Position numbers and translations under genes: made by a program. The notes below the pieces were generated by a model. The model was not told the origin of the DNA. It was given only the letters and a program-made list of their open reading frames with translations, and searched no databases. Below are positions 1-8,760 of a stretch of 25,869 nucleotides of DNA, piece by piece; positions within the stretch are counted from its first letter, which is position 1; each line of letters begins with the position of its first letter. The stretch lies in the NCBI GenBank assembly GCA_044433415.1, contig JAWXTP010000034.1, forward strand, positions 1 through 25,869, read 5' to 3'. This stretch comes from JAWXTP01 sp044433415. GTDB lineage: Bacteria; Bacteroidota; Bacteroidia; Bacteroidales; Rikenellaceae.

Positions 1-67
1 TGCGCTTCCCACTATCAGGGCACGCTCGGGACTTACACCCGTTAGAGTTCGCCCATGCTGGGCGAAC
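1..67 (-). mobile_element. Group II intron, 5' end (domain I start), truncated by window edge
   Basis: Read on the minus strand, this stretch starts with an 8-bp stem and 5-base loop (arms GTTCGCCC and GGGCGAAC, 67-60 and 54-47). A TCTAACGGGTGTAAGTCCCG segment follows, then a GTGCCC...GGGAAGCGCA region. This closely resembles the start of class C group II introns, whose 5' end reads roughly GTGYGCCCGGCATGGG, then a GGGTGAGAGTCCCGA segment. The first G at about 67 is the likely 5' splice site, although GTTCG is a departure from the usual GTGYG. The rest of the ribozyme and any reverse transcriptase gene would lie left of base 1, so activity cannot be judged. Recognition is by eye from known intron sequence. 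Confidence 0.72.
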
Positions 68-74
68 AAAACTG

Positions 75-102
75 GTATCTTGTGCCAAATGGCGCAAGAT
101 AC
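75..102. repeat. Hairpin immediately upstream of the intron 5' end
   Basis: Arms GTATCTTGTGCC (75-86) and GGCGCAAGATAC (91-102) pair over 12 bp with one wobble and a 4-base loop. On the minus strand the intron begins about 7 bases after the stem, past CAGTTTT. Class C group II introns are known to insert just downstream of terminator-like hairpins, so this is the probable target stem. It may equally be a second terminator behind pgi. Confidence 0.6.
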
Positions 103-131
103 TATTTCCTACACTGTAACGGGTCTTTCTC

Positions 132-186
132 ATAAAAAGAGACAAACAAAACTTCCCACATACATGAAAAGTTCTGTTTGTCTCTT
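132..186 (-). terminator. Intrinsic terminator of the gpsA-pgi unit
   Basis: A perfect 12-bp stem, AAGAGACAAACA (137-148) against TGTTTGTCTCTT (175-186), closes a loop of 26 bases. On the minus strand the stem ends in CTCTTTTTAT, giving the U-tract of a rho-independent terminator 37 bases past the pgi stop codon. Confidence 0.85.
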
Positions 187-222
187 GGTTTTGCCTAAGC
201 TAATGCTCGATGAGCATCAATA

Positions 223-1578
223 TTATATCTTAGTTTCTATGCGTTTTTTAATAGCTTCACTTTGTGCTTCAAAACCTGGTTTGTTAAGTAAAGCAAACAT
301 GTTAGCTTTATAAGCCTCAACACCTGGTTGGTCAAATGGGTTAACACCTAATGCTAAACCACTAATACCACATGCTTTTTCAAAGAAGTAGATAAGCTCA
401 CCAATAGAATAAGCACTTAACTCTTCGATAGTAACATTAACAACAGGAACACCACCATCAACGTGAGCTAAAGTAGTACCAAGCTCAGCCATGTAGTTAA
501 CATCACCTATTCTACGACCTGTAAGGAAGTTAAGACCATCAAGGTTTGCAGCATCTGATTTTATAACTACTTTATTATGAGGTTTTTTAACAGTAACAAT
601 AGTCTCGAATAAAGAACGTTCACCATCTTGGATGTATTGTCCCATAGAGTGTAAGTCAGACGAGAATACAACACTTGCAGGGAATAGACCTTTACCGTCT
701 TTTCCTTCACTTTCTCCGTAAAGTTGTTTCCACCATTCGTTTACATATTGCATCTTAGGCTCAAAAGAAGCTAAAAGCTCAATTTTTTTACCACTATTAT
801 AAAGAGCAGTACGAGCTGCTGCGTATTGCATAGATACGTTGTCGTCGAATTTAACTGAAGGATCAGTAGCTTTTTCCATAGCGATAGCACCTTGAACAAG
901 AGCATTGATATCAACACCACCAACAGCTAAAGGAAGTAAACCTACAGGAGTTAACACTGAGAAACGACCTCCGATATTGTCGTCAATAACATAAGTTTTG
1001 TAACCTTCAGTAGTTGCTAACTCTCTAAGAGCACCTCTACTACGGTCAGTAACTGCTACGATACGTTCTGCTGCACCAGCTTTACCATATTTTTCTTCAA
1101 GCATTTCTTTGAAGATTCTAAAAGCAATAGCAGGTTCTGTAGTAGTACCACTTTTTGAGATAACTACAACAGAAAAATCTCTATCTTTTACTGTGTCGAT
1201 AAGTTCTTGAGTGTAATCTTCGCTAATATTTTGACCTGCAAAAACAACCGCTGGAGTGTCTCTTTCTTTTTTGTAAGCATCAAAGCTATTACCTAACGCT
1301 TCGATAACTGCCTTAGCTCCTAAATAAGAACCTCCAATACCAATAACGATAACAAACTCAGAATTAGCTTTTAATTTAGCTGCTGTAGCGTTAATATCAG
1401 CAAGATCATTAGGATCTATAGAAGAAGGAAGATTTACCCAACCTAAGAAGTCATTACCTTTACATGTACCATTGTGTAACGCTTCGTTAAAACTTTCAAA
1501 TTGTTTTGCATCTTTTGCTATTTCCATCTTAGGAATAAAGTTATAAACTTTATTTAAAGCAACTGTTAATTTAATCAT
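223..1578 (-). CDS. pgi: Glucose-6-phosphate isomerase
   Basis: This enzyme interconverts glucose 6-phosphate and fructose 6-phosphate in glycolysis and gluconeogenesis, in the cytoplasm. The 451-residue length matches bacterial forms of the family. Visible motifs are GIGGSYLGAKA (about residue 80) and SKSGTTTEPA (about 142), the two sugar-phosphate-binding SIS elements, then GGRFSVLTPVGLLP (about 204), GESEGKDGKG (about 290, containing the catalytic Glu) and the C-terminal family signature GVNPFDQPGVEAYK. It lies 46 bases downstream of gpsA in the same direction, and a strong terminator follows, so it is probably the last gene of a two-gene unit. The ATG start gives a normal family N-terminus. 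No irregularities are visible. Confidence 0.97.
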   Translation of the reverse strand: MIKLTVALNKVYNFIPKMEIAKDAKQFESFNEALHNGTCKGNDFLGWVNLPSSIDPNDLADINATAAKLKANSEFVIVIGIGGSYLGAKAVIEALGNSFDAYKKERDTPAVVFAGQNISEDYTQELIDTVKDRDFSVVVISKSGTTTEPAIAFRIFKEMLEEKYGKAGAAERIVAVTDRSRGALRELATTEGYKTYVIDDNIGGRFSVLTPVGLLPLAVGGVDINALVQGAIAMEKATDPSVKFDDNVSMQYAAARTALYNSGKKIELLASFEPKMQYVNEWWKQLYGESEGKDGKGLFPASVVFSSDLHSMGQYIQDGERSLFETIVTVKKPHNKVVIKSDAANLDGLNFLTGRRIGDVNYMAELGTTLAHVDGGVPVVNVTIEELSAYSIGELIYFFEKACGISGLALGVNPFDQPGVEAYKANMFALLNKPGFEAQSEAIKKRIETKI

Positions 1579-1624
1579 TTTTCTATTTAAATTTATTAGT
1601 AATTGAATCTATATGAAACCTTAC

Positions 1625-2632
1625 TTATTTTAATTTTAGAGTAAGGACCTTAAATTGTTTTTGTGCATTAGCACGCCCATAAAGTATACGGTAAACTGTA
1701 TCTGCTATAGGCATTTCTACATTTTTAGTTTTATTAATTTTGTGTATACATCGACTAGCATAATAACCCTCAGCAACCATATCCATCTCTATCTGAGCAC
1801 TCTTTACAGAATACCCCTTACCTATCATAGCTCCAAAAGAACGATTGCGGCTAAATTGAGAATAAGAAGTTACTAGCAAATCTCCCAAATAAGGCGATGT
1901 ATCTAAATCTCTGTCATAAGGGTACGTTTCTGAGACGAAACGTGCCATCTCTCTCATAGTATTAGCTATCAATACGGCCATAAAATTATCTCCATAACCA
2001 AGGCCATGACAAATCCCTACAGCTATAGCATAAATATTTTTTAATACTGTAGCATACTCTACTCCATAAACATCAGTCTGAGTATTAGTTATAATAAAAG
2101 GTGTTGTAAACTTCTCTGAAAGAATCTTAGCATTATCTGCATCAGGCGTAACTATGTTTAAGTACGACAAACGATGCATTGCAACCTCCTCAGCATGACA
2201 AGGACCTGTAACTATACCTATTTGATTAAAAGACAAATTATAATTTTCTTTAAAATATTCCGCAACAGTTTGGTGTTTCTCAGAAATAATACCTTTTATC
2301 GCTGACACTATAAACTTTTTATCCAAAGGGGTCTTCAGCCTCTCTAATACTTTCACTAAAAAAGCCGAAGGTGTAGCAAAGATAATTATATCAGCACTCT
2401 TAACAACTTTGTTTATAGAAGACGATATAAGCAACTTTGAAGTGTCAAAATGTACACTCCTAAGGTATTTAGGGTTTGTATTAAACTCTTTCAAATGTGC
2501 AGAAATATGAGTGTTAGGAACATGCCACGCGACATTACTCTCATTTTCGAGCAATATCTTCACAATAGCAGTTCCCCAACTACCGTAGCCAATTACAGCG
2601 CACTTTGACGATTTGTCTATTTTAATACTCAT
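1625..2632 (-). CDS. gpsA: NAD(P)H-dependent glycerol-3-phosphate dehydrogenase
   Basis: This enzyme reduces dihydroxyacetone phosphate to sn-glycerol 3-phosphate, the backbone for phospholipid synthesis. The N-terminal Rossmann motif GYGSWGTA (about residues 15-22) departs from the canonical GxGxxG only in using Tyr at the second position. Further landmarks are AIKGI, TGPCHAEEVA and VLKNIYAIAVGICHGLGYGD, the last carrying the conserved catalytic Lys and the substrate-binding segment. The 335-residue length is usual. In related Bacteroidales gpsA and pgi are commonly adjacent, as here. The 134-base gap to rodA upstream is very AT-rich; I found no convincing TAnnTTTG box in it, so its promoter remains unassigned and read-through from rodA is possible. 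Confidence 0.96.
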   Translation of the reverse strand: MSIKIDKSSKCAVIGYGSWGTAIVKILLENESNVAWHVPNTHISAHLKEFNTNPKYLRSVHFDTSKLLISSSINKVVKSADIIIFATPSAFLVKVLERLKTPLDKKFIVSAIKGIISEKHQTVAEYFKENYNLSFNQIGIVTGPCHAEEVAMHRLSYLNIVTPDADNAKILSEKFTTPFIITNTQTDVYGVEYATVLKNIYAIAVGICHGLGYGDNFMAVLIANTMREMARFVSETYPYDRDLDTSPYLGDLLVTSYSQFSRNRSFGAMIGKGYSVKSAQIEMDMVAEGYYASRCIHKINKTKNVEMPIADTVYRILYGRANAQKQFKVLTLKLK

Positions 2633-2766
2633 CTTTAAAATTAAATTTTACAATCAAATTTCTTACATAAGTCAAATAATACCAACAAATTACAACAAAA
2701 AGTATCATTTTACCTTAAACAAGAAAGTTCTTAAAGATAAATATTTTTTTTTAAATAAAACAAGAT

Positions 2767-4224
2767 TTATCTATAAAAATTATTCATTGTACCACTTCTG
2801 TCACTGTCCAGCTTTACAGCAATAAATAATAAAACTGTAAAAGCTAACAACGAAGAACCTCCATAACTAAAGAAAGGTAAAGGAATACCTATCACAGGCA
2901 TAACACCTATAGTCATACCTATATTTACCAGCACATGGAAAGTAAATATTGAAGCTGCTCCATAGCAATATACTCTACCAAAAGCATCATTCTGTCTATC
3001 ACCCAGTTGCATAAGCCTCACAATAAGTGCAACGAAAAGAATTACAACTAACGAACTTCCTAAAAAGCCCCACTCTTCACTTATAGTACAAAAAATAAAG
3101 TCTGTACTTTGTTCAGGTACAAAGTCATATTTTGTTTGTGTACCCTGCAAGAAGCCTTTTCCACTAAAACCTCCCGAACCAATAGCAATTTTGGATTGAT
3201 TAACATTATAACCCCAACCTTTAACATCACTCTCTAGTCCCAATAAATCCAATATACGTTTTTGTTGATGTATCTTCATTACCGAATTGAATATATAATC
3301 TACAGAAAACAAAAACAAGGATGATCCTATAAAAATAAATATAGACAATATCATATTTTGCAGTTGCATCTTATACATGTAATACACTACAAAAACTAAA
3401 GATAAAGATATTACAAACAATAACAAATATTCACTTCGAATATTTAATGAAAGTACTAAATCAACTCCTTTGAAAAACAAAAAAGATAATAATACTGCTG
3501 CTACATACTTAATTTTTAAAATGATATTCCCGTTCATCACAACATCTGCTAGCACCATAAACAGAAATAACAAAAAAATTAGATAGAGAGGATTTATAAT
3601 AAAAGAAAGTATAAATATTACAATCATAAGAAAGATAATAATATACAACCATCCGTTTAAACCCTCACGGTAAAACAAAATAAGAAAAGATCCAAAAACT
3701 AGTGCTGAACCTGTGTCATTTTGAACAATAATAACCAATGCTGGTATAGCTATCAAAGCAAAAACAGATATCACACCCTTAGATTTATCTATAGAAAACC
3801 CATGATTGCTCATATACCTAGCAAGTGTTAACGCTGTAGCAACTTTTAAAAACTCCGCAGGCTGCACCCTAAAAGAACCTACAGAAATCCATGACTTAGC
3901 ACCATTTACTGTAGTCCCTCCAAAGAGAACCCCTATGGAGACCAGTATCATTATCACATAGAAAAGGTAGGAGAAATTATAGAAATACTTACTATCTAAC
4001 AACAATAAAAACAACCCTATAACCGAGCATATACCTATCCACATTATCTGCGAACCATACTTCTGGCTCATATCAAACATACTACTATGCTCCTCATTAT
4101 AAACGGCTGCATAAATACTTACCCAACCTAGTAGAACTAAAGCTACATAAATAAGAACAGTAATCCAGTCTATCCCCTCTATCAAAGAAGTTGAACGGCC
4201 TGTATAGTAATTATTTTTTATCAT
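2767..4224 (-). CDS. rodA: Rod shape-determining SEDS glycosyltransferase RodA
   Basis: RodA is the integral-membrane peptidoglycan glycosyltransferase of the elongation machinery and works as a complex with the class B PBP encoded just upstream. The protein is almost entirely hydrophobic, with about ten membrane helices. It shows the SEDS landmarks PAEFLKVA (about residue 122), QNDTGSALVFG (about 168), GGFSGKGFLQGTQ, then PEQSTDFIFCTISEEWGF (which contains the conserved Asp) and the C-terminal PVIGIPLPFFSYGGSS. At 485 residues it is longer than the proteobacterial protein; the extra length lies in a hydrophobic middle section at about 190-310, a feature I associate with Bacteroidota RodA. 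Its start overlaps the end of mrdA by 14 bases, which implies translational coupling. Confidence 0.96.
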   Translation of the reverse strand: MIKNNYYTGRSTSLIEGIDWITVLIYVALVLLGWVSIYAAVYNEEHSSMFDMSQKYGSQIMWIGICSVIGLFLLLLDSKYFYNFSYLFYVIMILVSIGVLFGGTTVNGAKSWISVGSFRVQPAEFLKVATALTLARYMSNHGFSIDKSKGVISVFALIAIPALVIIVQNDTGSALVFGSFLILFYREGLNGWLYIIIFLMIVIFILSFIINPLYLIFLLFLFMVLADVVMNGNIILKIKYVAAVLLSFLFFKGVDLVLSLNIRSEYLLLFVISLSLVFVVYYMYKMQLQNMILSIFIFIGSSLFLFSVDYIFNSVMKIHQQKRILDLLGLESDVKGWGYNVNQSKIAIGSGGFSGKGFLQGTQTKYDFVPEQSTDFIFCTISEEWGFLGSSLVVILFVALIVRLMQLGDRQNDAFGRVYCYGAASIFTFHVLVNIGMTIGVMPVIGIPLPFFSYGGSSLLAFTVLLFIAVKLDSDRSGTMNNFYR

Positions 4225-6022
4225 ATTGTGGGTAATTTATTTTCATTGCTTTAATATATTCTTTTAAATCTTGACGTGAGATGCTATCTGTAAGATACTG
4301 CTCTATCATAAGACTCGCTATAGGCATCGCTACTGTAGCACCAAATCCTCCATGCTCTACATAAACAGAAATGGCTATCTTAGGGTTGTCTTTCGGTGCA
4401 AAAGCTGCAAAAGTAGAATGGTCTCTGCCACTACCATTTTGTGCAGTTCCTGTCTTACCACATATATCCAAACCCTTAACCTGTGCTCTAACACCTGTAC
4501 CCTCAACATTTACTGCTCGGTACATGGCCTCAGCAACTGGCTCATAATATTTAGGGTCTATATCCGTATATTGCTTGGTTCTATAAAGCTCATTAATGGA
4601 AAACGTTGAATCTTGAATTTCTTTAATAATATGAGGGACTATATAATGACCTCTATTAGCAATTGTAGCTATGAAATTGGCAAGTTGCAAAATAGTAACA
4701 CCCACCTCTCCTTGACCTATGGAGTTAGAGATATTTGTTAAAGAGCTCCAACGTCCCCCTTTATACATCCTATCATAAAATTCACTATCTGGAATCAATC
4801 CTTGTAACTCACCATTAAAGTCCGAGTTTAATTTACGACCAAAGCCCATAGATAGCAAATGAGTACGCCAAGAGTCAAGCCCTTCTTTATGCGAAGCATA
4901 TTTCTTATTATCAATAATATTTCTATATACATAGCAATAATAAGCATTACATGATGTTTGTATGGAATAAGTAAAATCTATAGGCGATTTATGAGCATGA
5001 CAACCAACACCTCGTCCTATAGGATAACCTCCCACGCAAGGATACTGGGTATCTACAGTAAGGATATCTTCTTGCAAACCTATAAGCCCTGTGGCTAGTT
5101 TAAAAGTTGAACCAGGAGGATAACGTGACATTACAGCTCGGTTAAATAATGGTCGACGTGGATTACGCAATAGCTCTAAATAGTTCTTTGTTCTATCACG
5201 CCCTATCAATGCATCAGGATTATAAGTAGGTGCACTTACCATAGCTAAAATCTCACCTGTCTCAGGTTCTATAGCTACTATAGAGCCTATCTTATCAGCC
5301 ATTAGCTCCTCACCTAGTAGTTGTAATTTTAAATCTATACTAGAAACTATGGAAACTCCAGGTTTAGGTAGGGTATCTAAAAGTCCATCTTGGTATTTAC
5401 CCTTTGACACTCCATGAACATTTACCAGTTCTATCTTTACACCTTTCTCTCCTCTTAGGACTTCTTCATAAGATTTTTCTACACCTGACATACCAGCATA
5501 ATCTCCACTTTTATAATAGGGATTATTCTGTATATAAGCCTGAGACACTTCTCCAACATACCCCAATAAGTTACCAGCTGTCTTATAAGGATAATAACGA
5601 ATGGTACGATACTGAGTATAAAAGCCTTTAAAATGATATTCATCAAATCTTAACTTTACTTCTTTAGAAAACTGCTTAAATATAACTGTAGACTTATGAC
5701 GTGAAATCTTCTTAGCTCTATCAAGTTCCTTAATTAAGGCTTCTTTCTCTATATTAAATATAGAACAAAACTCTAGAGTGTCAAAAGCTACAACTTCACG
5801 AGGCGTTACCAATAAATCGTAAGCCTCACTACTTTGCGCTAGAAACTCTCCATTTCTATCATAAATAGCTCCTCTAGGAGGGTACTGAACAATATGACGC
5901 AAAGCATTATTGTCTGCGTTTACAACATAACTATCATCTATAACCTGTATGTATAATAACCTAGATAAAAAGATGATACCTATTAAAAAAATAAAAATCT
6001 TTACTGAAATTTCTCTTTCCAT
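4211..6022 (-). CDS. mrdA: Penicillin-binding protein 2, elongation-specific transpeptidase
   Basis: This class B PBP cross-links new peptidoglycan in the lateral wall as partner of RodA. It has one N-terminal membrane anchor (about residues 8-26) followed by a periplasmic pedestal domain beginning at PPRGAIYDRNGEFLA. The transpeptidase domain carries all three active-site motifs: SxxK in PPGSTFK (Ser at about 305), SxN as SCN in QTSCNAYY (about 357) and KTG in CGKTGTAQ (about 522). The 603-residue length is usual. A 116-base gap separates it from mreD upstream; that gap contains a short imperfect stem (GGGAA...TTCCC, about 6056-6076) but no obvious promoter box. Confidence 0.96.
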   Translation of the reverse strand: MEREISVKIFIFLIGIIFLSRLLYIQVIDDSYVVNADNNALRHIVQYPPRGAIYDRNGEFLAQSSEAYDLLVTPREVVAFDTLEFCSIFNIEKEALIKELDRAKKISRHKSTVIFKQFSKEVKLRFDEYHFKGFYTQYRTIRYYPYKTAGNLLGYVGEVSQAYIQNNPYYKSGDYAGMSGVEKSYEEVLRGEKGVKIELVNVHGVSKGKYQDGLLDTLPKPGVSIVSSIDLKLQLLGEELMADKIGSIVAIEPETGEILAMVSAPTYNPDALIGRDRTKNYLELLRNPRRPLFNRAVMSRYPPGSTFKLATGLIGLQEDILTVDTQYPCVGGYPIGRGVGCHAHKSPIDFTYSIQTSCNAYYCYVYRNIIDNKKYASHKEGLDSWRTHLLSMGFGRKLNSDFNGELQGLIPDSEFYDRMYKGGRWSSLTNISNSIGQGEVGVTILQLANFIATIANRGHYIVPHIIKEIQDSTFSINELYRTKQYTDIDPKYYEPVAEAMYRAVNVEGTGVRAQVKGLDICGKTGTAQNGSGRDHSTFAAFAPKDNPKIAISVYVEHGGFGATVAMPIASLMIEQYLTDSISRQDLKEYIKAMKINYPQYDKK

Positions 6023-6138
6023 AAAGCACTTTGTGCTGTTTATTAGAGAGTATAGGGAACGTCTAAGAGCTTCCCTTTTAAGCTAAAAGAGCACACGAAC
6101 ATACCCATCACTAAAAGTCGCTTAAAGTCTCTCTATAG

Positions 6139-6660
6139 TTAAAACCATGTGTTTTTATTAAGTTTGTTTAGAGGTAATTGAATAAAATATATAAAAATTG
6201 ACGACACTAGAGTTGAAATCAATATTTTATACATGGCCGTCAATAAATAGTCAAATGTTAGTCTTTCAAGAAAAGTCACAGCACTTATTGTTACAAACAT
6301 GATTACAAGTAAATACTGAAAAAAAGATCCTACACCCATAACTCCTGAAGTAGGCATTGCAGGGCTGTCTTCAAGATCAGACTTTGCAAAAATTCTTAAT
6401 AGAATAGGTCTTATATACCCTAAAAAAATAAAAACTATAGAATATACCCCAAAAGAGCAGTTTAAAGCATCTGCTGCGACTCCTAACAATACACCCATAA
6501 ATAATAATAAAGTACGATTTATGTTAAAGGGTAACACCATTAGGAATAAAGGGTAAATAATAATGTTTAAATATCCAGTAACCTGAACATTGTCAAATAA
6601 TAATACTTGCAAAAAAACAACTAGTATAAATAACGCTAAATATTCTAAAAACCTTACCAT
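6139..6660 (-). CDS. mreD: Rod shape-determining protein MreD
   Basis: MreD is a small polytopic inner-membrane protein of the rod (elongasome) complex; its biochemical role is less clear than that of its partners. The 173-residue product is hydrophobic throughout, with about five membrane segments and the family-like stretch LNCSFGVYSIVFIFLGYIRP (about residues 67-86). Sequence conservation in MreD is low, so the call leans on length, topology and position: it begins 3 bases after the end of mreC and precedes mrdA. The tight spacing means it is almost certainly co-transcribed and translationally coupled with mreC. Confidence 0.9.
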   Translation of the reverse strand: MVRFLEYLALFILVVFLQVLLFDNVQVTGYLNIIIYPLFLMVLPFNINRTLLLFMGVLLGVAADALNCSFGVYSIVFIFLGYIRPILLRIFAKSDLEDSPAMPTSGVMGVGSFFQYLLVIMFVTISAVTFLERLTFDYLLTAMYKILISTLVSSIFIYFIQLPLNKLNKNTWF

Positions 6661-6663
6661 AAA

Positions 6664-7491
6664 TTACATATCTTCTTTTATACTATTTTCTAACTCTGTC
6701 TTCTCGTAATAATCTCTAAAATTCACAACACTAACATTGTCTAACGTTGTGAAGTCTGCAAATAAACCTATAACGGCATTGTAATAAGTAGCATTTATCA
6801 AAGTCAACTCTTCAACTATACCTATCCTTTTACCCTCAGGGAATTTAGATGAAAAACTTGTTGTTACAATAGTATCACCTACATTAATTTCTGCATATTT
6901 TGGAATTTCAGAAATTGTAGCCTTGGTAATATCTACTCCATTCCAACCTATAGCTCCCGTATACTTCTTGTTTATCTCTTGACCACTAGTTTTAAAATTT
7001 GTATTTAACAAAGAGATTCCTACAGAATAATTATCACTACTTGTAATAACATATCCTACAACATCTTCACCAACAAGTATAGACATACTTTCACCAACTC
7101 CATCTTTTCTACCTTTGTCTATAGTTATATAATTATTCTGCTTCACATAAGTATTATTTACTACATTTGCAGGTATATAACTATATTTAAGTAATGAAGC
7201 ATCGTAAAATTCTGTCCATAATACAGTAGTATCAGCTTCTAACTGTGCAAGTTTATTTTTTACAATATTTAACTCCTCATTAAGTCTTTCATTTTCCTTT
7301 CTTAAGTGAAAGAAAGACTTAACATCATACATTTTCTCTTGTAAACCACCTGTAACACTTTTTACTGCTACAACAATTTTTGCATTTGTGTATATAGAAC
7401 TTTTATGATAATAACTAAAGGCTATTATCTCTAGCGCTATAAACAACAATAACACATAAACTCGTTTTACAAATTCAAATAATCTAAACAT
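6664..7491 (-). CDS. mreC: Rod shape-determining protein MreC
   Basis: MreC is an inner-membrane-anchored periplasmic scaffold that links cytoplasmic MreB to the PBP2/RodA synthase. The 275-residue protein has one N-terminal membrane helix (about residues 10-27), then a charged heptad-rich segment at about 58-85 (HLRKENERLNEELNIVKNKL) that forms the dimerising coiled coil. A beta-rich domain follows, with family-like pieces ITIDKGRKDGVGESM, VVGYV and VTTSFSSKFPEGKRIG. It lies between mreB and mreD. The 239-base gap to mreB contains a terminator-like hairpin and a short tandem repeat, so expression of mreC onward may be partly uncoupled from mreB. Confidence 0.94.
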   Translation of the reverse strand: MFRLFEFVKRVYVLLLFIALEIIAFSYYHKSSIYTNAKIVVAVKSVTGGLQEKMYDVKSFFHLRKENERLNEELNIVKNKLAQLEADTTVLWTEFYDASLLKYSYIPANVVNNTYVKQNNYITIDKGRKDGVGESMSILVGEDVVGYVITSSDNYSVGISLLNTNFKTSGQEINKKYTGAIGWNGVDITKATISEIPKYAEINVGDTIVTTSFSSKFPEGKRIGIVEELTLINATYYNAVIGLFADFTTLDNVSVVNFRDYYEKTELENSIKEDM

Positions 7492-7603
7492 TTTTTATCT
7501 TTAAATGGGGCAAGACGCACTCACTACACCACAAGCACCACAACATCAATTATTTACATACAGCAACTAAATACTGTAAAATTTAAATTTCATAAAATGA
7601 CGA

Positions 7604-7630
7604 TGCAGAAGTTGCCAAACAACTCCTGCA
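7604..7630 (-). terminator. Hairpin between mreB and mreC, candidate attenuating terminator
   Basis: Arms TGCAGAAGTTG (7604-7614) and CAACTCCTGCA (7620-7630) form an 11-bp stem with one G-U pair in minus-strand RNA and a 5-base loop. The RNA then reads TCGTCATTTTATG, a weak T-rich tail. It lies inside what otherwise looks like one operon, so it may lower transcription of mreC and later genes relative to mreB. Confidence 0.5.
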
Positions 7631-7701
7631 TTATGTCATATATGTATGTTATTCATTAAAGGAAACTCAAGAGACTAGTCTTATTATAAACGCTGTTTAC
7701 A

Positions 7702-7733
7702 GCTCCTAACTCCTATTTCCTAACTCCTAACTA
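7702..7733. repeat. Short tandem repeat at the mreB stop codon
   Basis: On the minus strand the sequence starting at the TAG stop of mreB consists of imperfect copies of TTAGGAG, with AAATAGGAG between two groups. Similar TAACTCC-type runs are familiar to me from intergenic DNA of Bacteroidota; their function is unknown. Confidence 0.6.
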
Positions 7734-8747
7734 TTTCATCAAGAAAGAAAAACTATCTATATTTTTCAATACAGTACCTGTACCTCTAGCTACGGCTCTT
7801 AAAGGGTCTTCAGCTATATGGAAAGGAATATTAGTTTTCTCGCTTAAACGCTTATCAAGACCTTTGATAAGAGCACCACCACCAGCTAGATAGATACCTT
7901 TTTGTACGATATCTCTAAACAATTCAGGAGGTGTTTTTTCTAAGGCTTTCATAATTGCTGCATCAACTTTTACAAGAGATTTATCAAGTGCATAAGCAAT
8001 TTCTTGATAAGAAACAGTAACTTCACAAGGAAGAGCTGTTGTAATATTGTGACCTATAACTGTGAAATCCTCTGGTGGGTTTTCAAGAATAGGAACAGCA
8101 GAACCTACAGCTATTTTAATTTCCTCAGCAGTACGCTCACCAATTTTCACATTGTGTTGTTGGCGCATATACAACTGTACATCCTCAGTGAATACGTCAC
8201 CTGCGATATTTATACTTTCATTACAAACAAGACCACCTAGAGAGATAACGGCGATTTCTGTAGTACCACCACCTATATCAATTACCATGTGTCCTTCTGG
8301 CGCTTCAACATCTAGACCTATACCTAAAGCAGCAGCCATAGGTTCAAAAATCAAGAACACCTCACGTCCACCACCACGTTCTGCTGAGTCTTTTACAGCA
8401 CGGATTTCAACGTTAGTACTACCAGAAGGTATACATATAACCATTCTTAGAGAAGGGTTAAACATACCTTTGATTTTTGTCATTTTAATCATACCGCGAA
8501 TCATCATCTCGGCAGCATTAAAATCGGCAATTACACCATCTCTCAATGGACGTATTGTCTCAATATCGCTGTGTGTTTTACCATGCATCATACGTGCTCT
8601 ATCACCAATAGCCATAACCTTACCGGTTTTTCTATTGACAGCAACGATACTTGGCTGGTCGACAACTATCTTGTCATTATGAATAATGATTGTGTTGGCC
8701 GTTCCAAGGTCCATCGCAATCTCTTGTTTTAAAAAGAATAATCCCAT
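7731..8747 (-). CDS. mreB: Rod shape-determining actin homologue MreB
   Basis: MreB is an actin-like ATPase whose filaments on the inner membrane direct lateral cell-wall synthesis. The 338-residue product has the actin-fold ATP-binding elements in order: phosphate-1 loop DLGTANTIIIHND (about residues 13-25), phosphate-2 loop VIDIGGGTTEIAVISLGG (about 156-173) and adenosine motif YLAGGGALIKGLDKRL (about 287-302). The N-terminal MGLFFLKQE is the amphipathic membrane-contact segment usual in this family. It starts 13 bases after purH ends, with no promoter visible between, so it is likely transcribed from the purH side. The long open frame on the opposite strand (about 206 codons) is a shadow of this gene. 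Confidence 0.97.
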   Translation of the reverse strand: MGLFFLKQEIAMDLGTANTIIIHNDKIVVDQPSIVAVNRKTGKVMAIGDRARMMHGKTHSDIETIRPLRDGVIADFNAAEMMIRGMIKMTKIKGMFNPSLRMVICIPSGSTNVEIRAVKDSAERGGGREVFLIFEPMAAALGIGLDVEAPEGHMVIDIGGGTTEIAVISLGGLVCNESINIAGDVFTEDVQLYMRQQHNVKIGERTAEEIKIAVGSAVPILENPPEDFTVIGHNITTALPCEVTVSYQEIAYALDKSLVKVDAAIMKALEKTPPELFRDIVQKGIYLAGGGALIKGLDKRLSEKTNIPFHIAEDPLRAVARGTGTVLKNIDSFSFLMK

Positions 8748-8760
8748 TTTAAAAGTCTGA

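Noticed and set aside
80..313. 77-codon plus-strand open frame at the left edge
   Set aside because: It runs through the hairpin, the pgi terminator and the antisense of the pgi 3' end; composition is not protein-like.
8062..8682. 206-codon plus-strand frame antisense to mreB
   Set aside because: It mirrors the strongly biased codons of mreB; the product is a low-complexity Ile/Ser/Pro chain with no domain, and mreB is certain.
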